Below the pieces are notes generated by a model. It did no database searches. It had not been told where the DNA came from and was given only the letters and a program-made list of their open reading frames with translations. From positions 1-8,688 of the forward strand of contig JAHKKQ010000123.1 in NCBI GenBank assembly GCA_020027805.1: a DNA stretch of 8,688 nucleotides, written 5' to 3'. The position numbers and the translations under genes were made by a program. This DNA comes from Candidatus Dadabacteria bacterium (GTDB taxonomy: Bacteria; Desulfobacterota_D; UBA1144; Nemesobacterales; UBA2774). Shown here one piece after another: positions 1-5,996 of the stretch (position 1 is its first letter; every line of letters begins with the position of its first letter).

Positions 1-155
1 TGATAGGACCGGAAGGTGGATTTTCAGAAAACGAAGTCCTCCTTGCTAGTGAAATGGGTTTCACATCCCTGGGTCTGGGTCCCAGGACTCTTAGAACGGA
101 AACGGCAGGACTCGCGTTTCTGTCTATAATCCAGTTTCATCATGGAGACTTGTGA
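1..155 (+). CDS. rsmE: RsmE, 16S rRNA m3U1498 methyltransferase, C-terminal end (5' partial)
   Basis: Reading from base 3 gives 50 residues and a TGA stop at 153-155; the 5' part lies outside the window. The peptide starts IGPEGGFSENE and continues through LGPRTLRTETAG, then ends IIQFHHGDL. IGPEGG(F/L)S..E and LG.R.LR.ETA are the two signature segments of the SPOUT-family methyltransferase RsmE, where they form the trefoil knot that binds S-adenosylmethionine. RsmE methylates N3 of U1498 in 16S rRNA of the assembled small ribosomal subunit in the cytoplasm. The gene is convergent with the cytochrome c operon: its TGA and the opposing TGA form the palindrome TGATCA at 153-158 with no spacer, so neither gene has room for a terminator before the other. 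Family assignment is confident; nothing can be said about the N-terminal PUA-like domain. Confidence 0.93.
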   Translation, partial: IGPEGGFSENEVLLASEMGFTSLGLGPRTLRTETAGLAFLSIIQFHHGDL

Positions 156-1619
156 TCAAAATCGCAGTCTCCGTGTAACTTCAATAAGCTCCGCCTTCTT
201 GTTTTCCCTGAGTTTTTTATAATCAGCTTCGTCTATTCCCCCCGCCTCGAACCTGTCGTCGAGTTCGGCGATCTCCTTTATCAGCGCGCTCCTTTTCCGC
301 ATGACCGCGTTTCTCCTCCCCTTCTCATTCCTTTCATCGGCTGAAGCGCTCACTCTCCCGGAACGCGAGGAATAAAGAATCCCCGCTCCTACCGCGAGAA
401 TGAGAAACGCGATACCGGCCCACTTGATGTAATCCTTCCACGCATTGGGGTTCACGAATTTTATTGAGATCTTGTGACCGGGCGCGAGACCCTCGCCGGA
501 CCACTTGATGAAATCCTCGTTCTCTATCTTCACCACGTCCCCCCCGGCGAGCCCTTCGACCGTGACTTGCTCGTTCGATTTAGAGACGAGGAGGAGGAAA
601 TTTTCCGTAGGATATTCTATTGTCTTCTCTATAGCGCCTCCGCCAGAGCCGAGGGGCACCGTATATGCAAATACAACCCTTTTGGGGCCGGGCATGACGC
701 TCCCCGTGTCGGAGAATCCTGTCTCCGTCCTGACTATGCTTTCGGCGCTGACCCCGTGAATGAAATTCAGATTGGCCGCGTCCGGAGGCACGCTGAACCT
801 GAGCGTCTCCTTTTTGCCGCCGGTGACGTCGACGCTCCCCACGTACATCCTGTCGCCCTTATTCTCGAAGGACGAGAGGTCGGCTATAGAGAGACCGTCC
901 TCGACGGCCTGTACTATCATGTGCCCTTCCGATATGGATATATTCGCCCCGCTGTCGGTAGGCTCGTAAACGGGCAGATCGAGCGTCTTCGTGTTCTCGT
1001 CCGGATAAAAGACCATCTTGTCGGTCGAGTACTCGGCGCCGTTATATTCGACCGTAACCATGTAGCTCCTGTCCCACGGGAGAGACGCGAAAGCGAATGC
1101 GCCGTCTTTCGAAGTATCCGCGTCTGTCGTGCTGGTCTCCTTATCCCCCATGAAAGAAGTGAGCGTTATTTTAACCCCCGGCACGGCCCGGTCGTTCGTC
1201 TTGTCGAGCACCTTGCCCGTGATGATCCCGCCCTTGCCGGTATCGGGTCTTACCTTGACCGACAGCAGGTAATCGGCTATCGCCTGTGCGGCCATGGGGT
1301 GTATATCCATGGGCGGCATGGGGGGATACCCCTCGTTTACGGGCATCTTCCCGGTCGCCTGATATACGGCCTGGGGGTTCTCTATCCACTTTATCAGTTC
1401 TTCGCGCGCGTATCTGTCCCCGACGCCCTTGAGGTCCGGCCCCACGAACCTCCCCCTCCCGATCGTGTGACACCTCACGCAGCGGTTCTCGATGAAGAGG
1501 TCCTTCCCCATCGTGTCCATGTCGTGCGGGTTCTGGGCATGCGACGCGTACGTCCCCGCAATCAACAATTGGGTTATAAAAGAAACGAGCAGTATTAATG
1601 CGCTATAGCGGCCTTGCAT
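156..1619 (-). CDS. Membrane-anchored c-type cytochrome with carboxypeptidase-regulatory-like domain
   Basis: The product has 487 residues. An N-terminal signal segment (about 5-28, ending AGTYASHAQ) leads to a periplasmic class I-like cytochrome c domain (about 33-123). The heme motif is CVRCH at 47-51 and the probable axial ligand is M101 or M104 in YPPMPPM. Residues about 130-220 look like a carboxypeptidase-regulatory-like beta sandwich (GIITGKVLD, then PGVKITL). A further beta-rich region runs to about 395. A TM helix follows (about 399-418), then a basic cytoplasmic tail with an EIAELDDRFEAGGIDEADY helical motif like SHOCT modules. The start ATG at 1619 has GGAG 7 bases upstream and overlaps the preceding gene by 17 bases, so coupled translation is likely. 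As last gene of a ccm operon it may be a substrate of the maturation machinery. Its electron partner and redox role are unknown. The heme domain is certain; the order of beta domains is inferred by eye. Confidence 0.8.
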   Translation of the reverse strand: MQGRYSALILLVSFITQLLIAGTYASHAQNPHDMDTMGKDLFIENRCVRCHTIGRGRFVGPDLKGVGDRYAREELIKWIENPQAVYQATGKMPVNEGYPPMPPMDIHPMAAQAIADYLLSVKVRPDTGKGGIITGKVLDKTNDRAVPGVKITLTSFMGDKETSTTDADTSKDGAFAFASLPWDRSYMVTVEYNGAEYSTDKMVFYPDENTKTLDLPVYEPTDSGANISISEGHMIVQAVEDGLSIADLSSFENKGDRMYVGSVDVTGGKKETLRFSVPPDAANLNFIHGVSAESIVRTETGFSDTGSVMPGPKRVVFAYTVPLGSGGGAIEKTIEYPTENFLLLVSKSNEQVTVEGLAGGDVVKIENEDFIKWSGEGLAPGHKISIKFVNPNAWKDYIKWAGIAFLILAVGAGILYSSRSGRVSASADERNEKGRRNAVMRKRSALIKEIAELDDRFEAGGIDEADYKKLRENKKAELIEVTRRLRF

Positions 1620-2145
1620 TTTGTGTCTCCGTCTGATTGAGCTTCGCGCCGCATTTAGAGCAGAAGAGGTCGTCCCGAGCGCAGCCGCTTCCGCACTTCG
1701 GGCAGAACCGCTCGGGGCCGTCGTTCCAGGAAGCCTCCCTCGCGCGCAGTATCTCCTTCTCGAGCTCCTCGTCGTCGTAGGACGATACGAACTTGCCCCT
1801 TTGTGCGCGTATCTCCTTCTCTATATCGTCATCGTCGCCGCCGTCCGCCTCAGCCCCGGCGCCGAGAGAGTCGATCTCTTCAAGGAGCCCGGCGGCTTCC
1901 GACCTGTACTTCCCGTGGAGCTCCTCGTAATCCTCGCGCGACAGCTTCCCGAGCCCGTAATCGAACTCTATGTCCTTTATAGCCGTCAAGAGAGAGTCTT
2001 TTCTCGATCCGAGCTCTTTCGCTTTCTCCGCGCGGGGGTCGGGGAAATATTCGTCCCCCGCCGCCGTTTTGCTTTTGAAAAAAAACGGCATGGATATGAA
2101 GAGAGCGGCAAGTAGAGCGATAGCTAAAGCCAGTATGGTTTCCAA
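1603..2145 (-). CDS. CcmI-like N-terminal membrane/coiled-coil protein with C-terminal zinc ribbon
   Basis: The product has 180 residues. One TM helix (about 4-23) is followed by KSK, which predicts N-outside, C-inside topology. Then comes a charged helical region (about 40-95) with IKDIEFDYGLGKLSREDY, an acidic linker (DDDD near 104-107), a second charged helix (about 108-138), and a zinc ribbon with CPKC at 148-151 and CSKC at 162-165 ending in GAKL. The start is TTG at 2145, with AAGGGA about 6 bases upstream; no better in-frame start is visible before M19. CcmI in System I has a first TM and a cytoplasmic coiled-coil segment that binds the CcmF/CcmH module. The position straight after ccmF and the N-terminal layout suggest a related role, but the periplasmic TPR part of CcmI is absent and a zinc ribbon replaces it. 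This could equally be an unrelated zinc-ribbon protein. The stop lies inside the next gene. Confidence 0.7.
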   Translation of the reverse strand: METILALAIALLAALFISMPFFFKSKTAAGDEYFPDPRAEKAKELGSRKDSLLTAIKDIEFDYGLGKLSREDYEELHGKYRSEAAGLLEEIDSLGAGAEADGGDDDDIEKEIRAQRGKFVSSYDDEELEKEILRAREASWNDGPERFCPKCGSGCARDDLFCSKCGAKLNQTETQNARPL

Positions 2146-2188
2146 ATCTGTCCCTTTTATGATTCGTGAAAATAGCTGCTGAGAATTA

Positions 2189-4195
2189 TTACACCTTGGC
2201 GGTCCTGTCCCTGTCGTGAAGCGTGTACCTGACGAAAACCTCCTCCCGCTCTTTCCGTCCGCCGGGCCACATGGTTACGATAGCCCCTATGAGAAGCACC
2301 ACTCCGCCCGCCCATATCCAGCTCACCATCGGGTTCACCATGACCCGTATCGTCGCCGTTCCGTCACTGCCGTAGCTCATCAGTATCACGTACAGGTCGT
2401 CGGTGAACGTGGACCTCAGCGCGACTTCCGTCTCCTGGTTTATATCGCGGTTCCCCTCGTACTTATAGACGTTCTTTTCCGGCGATACCGGCCCTATGGG
2501 CTTCCCGTTCTTATACCCTTCGAGTTTCGCCACGGTCGCGTTTTTAGCGTCGTTCGTGTACTGCTCTATGCCCTGAAACGTGAGCGTATAGCCGCCCAGC
2601 TCGAGCGACTGGCCCTTGGTGAGGGTCGCCTGCTTCTCCGTCACGAATACGGAGGAGGACGTGATGCCTATCACTATCAGGACGACTCCGATGTGTACTA
2701 TGTACCCGCCGTACCTCCTCTTGTTCCTGGACACCAGGCGCACGAATGCGAGCGCGGGGTTCTCGCCCCTTCCGCTCCTCACCGCGACTCCGCGGAAGAA
2801 CTCCGTGAATACGGTCGCCGTGACGAAAGCGCAGAAGGCGTACGAAAGGACCGCGTAAACCTCCCTCACCCCGAGCGCAATGAGCACGCCGGCCGTAACC
2901 GCCCCGGTTACGAGCGGGACCATGAAATTCTTCATCAGATTTTCCCTGGAAGCCTTCCTCCACGATATAAGCGGGCCAACGCCCATGAGGAAAATAAGGA
3001 CGAGCGCTATCGGGACGTTCACACGGTTGAAATATGGAGAGCCTACGAGGATCTTGTTCCCCGTGAGCGCCTCAGACATAATCGGGAATATCGTCCCGAG
3101 GAAAACGGCGAACGCGGCTCCCAGGAAGAGCAGGTTATTGAATATGAACGCGCTTTCCCTGGAAAGTATCGAGTCGAACCTGTTCTCCGATTCGAGGTCC
3201 CTTATCCGGTAGAGGAACATAGCGAACGAAAAAAGCAGTATGAATGCAATGAAGCCTAAAAAGAGCGGGCCTATGTCGCTCTGCGCGAATGAATGGACCG
3301 ACGATATGACGCCGCTTCGGGTTATGAAGGTCCCGAACACCGCGAGGAAGAAGGTGAGTATGATGAGGGCCATGTTCCATTTCTTGAGCATGCCCTTCTT
3401 CTCCTGGATCATGACCGAGTGGACGAATGCCGTCGCGGCGAGCCACGGCATGAACGCCGCGTTCTCCACGGGGTCCCACGCCCAGTACCCGCCCCATCCG
3501 AGCTCGAGGTACGCCCAGCGCGCGCCCAGCAGGAGCCCCACGCTCAGGAACGTCCACGCTAAGAGCGTCCATTTACGGGAGTACTTTATCCATTCGTCCC
3601 CCAGCTGCCCGCTCAAGAGTGCCCCCATGCCGAAGGCGAAAGGCACGCTCACCCCGACGTAGCCGAGGTAAAGCATCACCGGGTGTATGACCATGTATGC
3701 GTTCTGGAGTATGGGGTTTAACCCCCTGCCTTCGAGAGGTGCGACAGGGAGGGTTTCGAACGGGTTCTCGACGAAGCCGACGATGAATGTAAAAAAGACC
3801 GTTATGGCCGCCAGCACCGCGACGACGTAAGGCATGAGGAGCCTCGACCTCGTACGGGTATCCAGGACGACGAGCGCAGAGTATATCGAGAGTATGAGCG
3901 CCCACAGGAGTAAAGAGCCCGCCTGCCCCGCCCAGAGGGACGTGATACGGTATATCATCGGGAGGTCCGTGCTCGTGTTGAGCGCGACGTATTTGAGGCT
4001 GAAATCGAGGTTAACCAGGGAGTGTACGAGAGCGACAGTCGCGATTATGAGAAGAAAGCAGACGGCGAGCATGCCGTTTCGGGCGCTCTCTACGAAATCG
4101 CTTTTCCCCGCCCTCGCGCCGTAAACAGAAGCGCAGACGACATATATCGATACGGCGAACGCCAGGAATATGGATATCTTGCCCGTTTCGACCAT
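2189..4195 (-). CDS. ccmF: CcmF, cytochrome c heme lyase subunit
   Basis: At 668 residues this is close to the usual CcmF length of roughly 650. It is a polytopic inner-membrane protein of the heme-handling superfamily. The WWD signature is at about 234-251 (WGGYWAWDPVENAAF and on to PWL). The four conserved histidines are visible: H171 in the HPVMLYLGYVG motif, H258 in FVHSVM, H301 in SGVISSVHSFA, and H501 in RYGGYIVHIG. The first and third match the transmembrane heme-b ligands of E. coli CcmF, the other two the periplasmic WWD heme ligands. A periplasmic loop (about 515-635) precedes the last TM helix. CcmF takes heme from holo-CcmE and attaches it to apocytochrome CxxCH motifs. Its ATG overlaps the ccmE stop as TGATG, with GGGGTGA about 11 bases upstream. 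In System I it works with CcmH and CcmI, of which only a CcmI-like candidate is in this window. Confidence 0.96.
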   Translation of the reverse strand: MVETGKISIFLAFAVSIYVVCASVYGARAGKSDFVESARNGMLAVCFLLIIATVALVHSLVNLDFSLKYVALNTSTDLPMIYRITSLWAGQAGSLLLWALILSIYSALVVLDTRTRSRLLMPYVVAVLAAITVFFTFIVGFVENPFETLPVAPLEGRGLNPILQNAYMVIHPVMLYLGYVGVSVPFAFGMGALLSGQLGDEWIKYSRKWTLLAWTFLSVGLLLGARWAYLELGWGGYWAWDPVENAAFMPWLAATAFVHSVMIQEKKGMLKKWNMALIILTFFLAVFGTFITRSGVISSVHSFAQSDIGPLFLGFIAFILLFSFAMFLYRIRDLESENRFDSILSRESAFIFNNLLFLGAAFAVFLGTIFPIMSEALTGNKILVGSPYFNRVNVPIALVLIFLMGVGPLISWRKASRENLMKNFMVPLVTGAVTAGVLIALGVREVYAVLSYAFCAFVTATVFTEFFRGVAVRSGRGENPALAFVRLVSRNKRRYGGYIVHIGVVLIVIGITSSSVFVTEKQATLTKGQSLELGGYTLTFQGIEQYTNDAKNATVAKLEGYKNGKPIGPVSPEKNVYKYEGNRDINQETEVALRSTFTDDLYVILMSYGSDGTATIRVMVNPMVSWIWAGGVVLLIGAIVTMWPGGRKEREEVFVRYTLHDRDRTAKV

Positions 4196-4629
4196 CAGTA
4201 GGTTTTCACCCCTTTGCCCTCGGACCCGTTTTTATATAACGCTTCCGTTGACTCGTACTTGGTCGGGCATTTGGCCAGAAGCACGTCGGCGGCGAAGACG
4301 TTGTCGCTCCCGTATTGGCCTTCGACCACCGCTTCCACGTCGTCCTTGAAAATATCGGGCACTATTCCGGAGTAGGCGACGTCTACGTCGCCCCCACCGT
4401 CAGAGATACTGAACTCGAGCGACCCGTCGGGTCCGTGCTTTATCGAGCCCGGCACGACCTTGCCCGACACCCTGACCCTCTCGCCGTAAACGGAGGGGAC
4501 CTTGCTCTTGAGCTCCTTCACGGTCAAATAATAGACCATAGTATCCCTGACCCCGCCGTAAACGAGATAGCTCACGCCGAGGGCGATAACCGCGATGGCT
4601 ATTATGAATTTTAATTTCCCCTTCAGCAT
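4195..4629 (-). CDS. ccmE: CcmE, heme chaperone, Cys-type (CxxxY)
   Basis: The product has 144 residues: a single N-terminal TM helix (about 7-25) and a periplasmic OB-fold domain (about 36-120, with VYGERVRVSGKVVPGS and VEGQY typical of the family). CcmE receives heme from CcmC with help from CcmA, CcmB and CcmD, holds it covalently and passes it to CcmF. In the common form the heme is bound by the His of HxxxY. Here the site reads LLAKCPTKYES, so C121 replaces His and Y125 is kept. This CxxxY form is the one described for Desulfovibrio and archaeal System I variants, which can work without CcmG and CcmH. The ATG at 4629 has GGTGAG a few bases upstream. A 50-base gap separates it from the gene before; its stop overlaps the ccmF start by one base. 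Assignment is secure, and the variant is read directly from the sequence. Confidence 0.96.
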   Translation of the reverse strand: MLKGKLKFIIAIAVIALGVSYLVYGGVRDTMVYYLTVKELKSKVPSVYGERVRVSGKVVPGSIKHGPDGSLEFSISDGGGDVDVAYSGIVPDIFKDDVEAVVEGQYGSDNVFAADVLLAKCPTKYESTEALYKNGSEGKGVKTY

Positions 4630-4679
4630 TCTCTCACCCTTTCAGAGACAAACGCAGCGAAGCCTGCATAATGCTGGGT

Positions 4680-5339
4680 CTACGACCCCTTCCCGAGCGC
4701 CGCAAGCTCGCTCCCGAGTCTCCTTTGTTTCCCGAGCAGGTAATAAATATATATGATGAGCACGATCCAGACAACCGCGTGCCCCCAGAAAAGGTATTCG
4801 AGCCTGAGCGGCTGTGTTAAAAGCACGACGTCGTCTATCCATACCTTCCCCTTCCCGTCGACTACGAGGGCGAGCGATACGCTCTCGGGTGTGACGCCCT
4901 TATCCGGGTATATCACCGCCTCTCCGGGCATCCACCCGGTCGTTCCCGTGGGCGGCACCGCTGGGCCGCGGGAAATGAGCTCCTCTCCCCCGGGGTAGCG
5001 GACCTTCATTTCGAGATAGGCGATGCCTTTCGAGTCCCCAACGGCCGTAAGGCCCTCGGTCCTCAGCATCGCCTTATACGCTACGCGCGCGTGCCCGAAC
5101 CCCGAGCCATCCACCGTGTACAACGGAACGCTCACTGGCGAGCCCGCGTCCACGTACAGAGAGCCGTTCCCGTCGCTCGTAACGGCCCTGTCTATGACCG
5201 GTGCGTCGAGCGCCTTGAACTCCCCGGGCTCGGACACCGGGAATTTCATTACGCTCATATCCTTTTCCGCCGCGTCATAGCACGAGGCGGCTGCGTATAA
5301 AAGCGGGATCATCAATATGAAGATAATTCTTCTTTTCAC
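4680..5339 (-). CDS. Lipoprotein-like periplasmic jelly-roll domain fused to a CcmD-like C-terminus
   Basis: From the GTG at 5339 the product has 219 residues. MKRRIIFILMIPLLYAAASC is a lipoprotein-type signal with a possible lipobox AASC at Cys20. A beta-rich domain follows (about 60-175), with AYKAMLRTEG, AYLEMKVRYPGG and closing VWIDDVVL, which resembles carbohydrate-binding-module jelly rolls; ligand unknown. The C-terminus (about 178-213) reads LEYLFWGHAVVWIVLIIYIY then a basic LLGKQRRLGSEL stretch. This is the length, topology and pattern of CcmD (YLFxAYxVxWxxLxxYxxxLxRRxxxLxxEL), the small protein that helps release holo-CcmE from CcmABC. The place directly before ccmE supports this. 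A TTG at 5372 would add 11 residues (MLDRERNIRIA) before this start; AGGGAG also precedes an in-frame ATT at 5351. The exact start is therefore unsure. No separate ccmD gene is seen. Confidence 0.75.
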   Translation of the reverse strand: MKRRIIFILMIPLLYAAASCYDAAEKDMSVMKFPVSEPGEFKALDAPVIDRAVTSDGNGSLYVDAGSPVSVPLYTVDGSGFGHARVAYKAMLRTEGLTAVGDSKGIAYLEMKVRYPGGEELISRGPAVPPTGTTGWMPGEAVIYPDKGVTPESVSLALVVDGKGKVWIDDVVLLTQPLRLEYLFWGHAVVWIVLIIYIYYLLGKQRRLGSELAALGKGS

Positions 5340-5447
5340 TGCGATGCGAATATTGCGCTCCCTGTCTAACAAGATACCCGTCCCGGTCGGACATTAAAAA
5401 TACCGACTAACGGAAGAAGCGTCCGGCGGGATTACCTAGCTACCCTA

Positions 5448-5476
5448 ATTTTCATGGATGCAGGAGAACGGGTCAA
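5448..5476 (-). promoter_or_regulatory. Putative sigma70-type promoter of the ccm operon
   Basis: On the minus strand TTGACC (5476-5471) is followed after 17 bases by GAAAAT (5453-5448), with a T before it. That is 5 of 6 matches to the -35 box and 4 of 6 to the -10 box, at ideal spacing. The start point would fall near 5441, leaving a leader of about 70-100 bases before the CcmD-fusion gene. It is the best-matching promoter I found upstream of the five-gene operon. Confidence 0.5.
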
Positions 5477-5493
5477 CGACTAATTTTAGTAAT

Positions 5494-5515
5494 AGGCGGA
5501 TAGCATCCGCTGGCA
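5494..5515 (+). repeat. 22-bp palindromic repeat, copy 1
   Basis: The core GCGGAT-AGC-ATCCGC (5496-5510) is a perfect 6-bp stem with a 3-base loop. The 22-base unit, from AGG to GGCA, matches copy 2 at 20 of 22 positions. It looks like a short interspersed palindromic (REP-like) element. It lies just upstream of the predicted ccm promoter. Confidence 0.65.
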
Positions 5516-5574
5516 AACGGGGGTAATGAGAGCTCGGAGGCTCCGGCCTGATATGGCGAGGTCGGGTGAAACCG

Positions 5575-5596
5575 AGGCGGATAGCCTCCGCAGGCA
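5575..5596 (+). repeat. 22-bp palindromic repeat, copy 2
   Basis: Same orientation as copy 1 and offset by exactly 81 bases. The two mismatches change the palindrome so that two alternative stems are possible: GCGGA with TCCGC, or GAGGC with GCCTC (starting at 5574). The shared segment is AGGCGGATAGC, then TCCGC, then GGCA. Confidence 0.65.
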
Positions 5597-5770
5597 TACG
5601 ATCCTAGGCACCAACTCTGCTCAACCAAACCCGTACGTCCTGCCTGCCGCACGTCGCCCATAGGCTATGAGCCGTTGGGTGATCCGGCGAAGTCTCGACG
5701 AAGCCGGAAGCCTGTCGAAGGGTGATTATTTCCGACATTACAGAATTTGCGTCAAGAAAATCGCGTGTTT

Positions 5771-5814
5771 AAGCGTGAAAATCTTTCAGCAGTCCATTTG
5801 AAAGATTTTAGCTT
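5771..5814. repeat. Long interrupted hairpin (11 + 4 bp)
   Basis: AAAATCTTTCA (5778-5788) and TGAAAGATTTT (5799-5809) are perfect inverted repeats around a 10-base loop. Outside a small GTG/A bulge, AAGC (5771-5774) pairs with GCTT (5811-5814). The stem ends in TTTT on both strands, so it could act as a weak bidirectional terminator for the upstream Kazal/exporter transcript, although no long U-run follows. Confidence 0.55.
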
Positions 5815-5858
5815 CAACATAAGATTTTTAGCAAATTATGTACAGTCTCTTCATAATC

Positions 5859-5871
5859 CACACTACGTGTG
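5859..5871. repeat. CACAC-TAC-GTGTG mini-hairpin
   Basis: A perfect 5-bp stem with a 3-base loop, directly followed by TGATTTTTG. It is the first of three similar CACAC/GTGTG elements in this AT-rich patch; the others are at 5939-5953 and 5966-5978. Confidence 0.45.
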
Positions 5872-5880
5872 TGATTTTTG

Positions 5881-5904
5881 CTTCTTTGTATCCAGACAAA
5901 GAAG
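5881..5904. repeat. 9-bp perfect hairpin CTTCTTTGT / ACAAAGAAG
   Basis: CTTCTTTGT (5881-5889) and ACAAAGAAG (5896-5904) enclose the loop ATCCAG. No T-run follows in either direction, so a classical terminator is unlikely. Its style resembles interspersed intergenic hairpins rather than a gene-specific regulator. Confidence 0.5.
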
Positions 5905-5923
5905 AAATAAGATTTCCTTTCTT

Positions 5924-5978
5924 TGTCTTTTCGTAGAAACACACACCGTGTGTCTTTTCGTAACCCACACTGCGTGCG
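5924..5978. repeat. Tandem 27-bp duplication with CACAC/GTGTG hairpins
   Basis: TGTCTTTTCGTA occurs at 5924-5935 and again at 5951-5962, exactly 27 bases apart. Each copy is followed by a CACAC...GTG element: ACACAC-ACC-GTGTGT at 5939-5953 (perfect) and CACAC-TGC-GTGCG at 5966-5978 (one mismatch). The second copy ends about 20 bases past the Kazal stop codon. Confidence 0.55.
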
Positions 5979-5996
5979 TTCATGCACGCCCCCTCC

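Larger units (their letters stand above)
5373..5996. other. Intergenic region of about 620 bases rich in hairpins and repeats
   Basis: I find no gene here that I can support. The part at 5480-5740 is GC-rich and holds two copies of a 22-bp palindromic repeat and further inverted repeats, for example GCAGGCA near 5591 with TGCCTGC near 5640, and TCCGGC 5683-5688 with GCCGGA 5703-5708. The part at 5740-5965 is strikingly AT-rich for this genome and holds several hairpins listed separately. I compared the region with tRNA, tmRNA, RNase P, SRP RNA and common riboswitch signatures and saw no match. It separates the 3' end of the Kazal ORF from the promoter of the ccm operon. Confidence 0.6.

Noticed and set aside
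474..1598. Long plus-strand frame antisense to the cytochrome gene (374 codons)
   Set aside because: It is a shadow frame from GC-rich codon use. The minus-strand frame has a signal peptide, CxxCH and TM helix, while this one has only Arg/His/Val-rich sequence.
2216..3259. Long plus-strand frame antisense to ccmF (347 codons)
   Set aside because: It is highly charged with no recognisable domain, while the opposite strand encodes a complete CcmF with all signature residues.
5473..5661. A 62-codon minus-strand frame spanning both 22-bp repeats, with repeated (F/Y)A(S/C)G(C/G)YPP peptide
   Set aside because: The repeated peptide is the translation of the palindromic repeat, the frame overlaps the likely ccm promoter at its end, and no domain is recognisable. 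Kept as repeat sequence, not as a gene.
5480..5740. Possible structured RNA such as RNase P RNA, tmRNA, SRP RNA or a cobalamin/TPP riboswitch upstream of the ccm operon
   Set aside because: I looked for the conserved cores of these RNAs on both strands and none matched. Inverted repeats alone do not support a named RNA. A covariance-model search would decide.
5881..5904. Rho-independent terminator at the 9-bp CTTCTTTGT/ACAAAGAAG hairpin
   Set aside because: No T-run follows the stem on either strand, and the stem is AT-rich.
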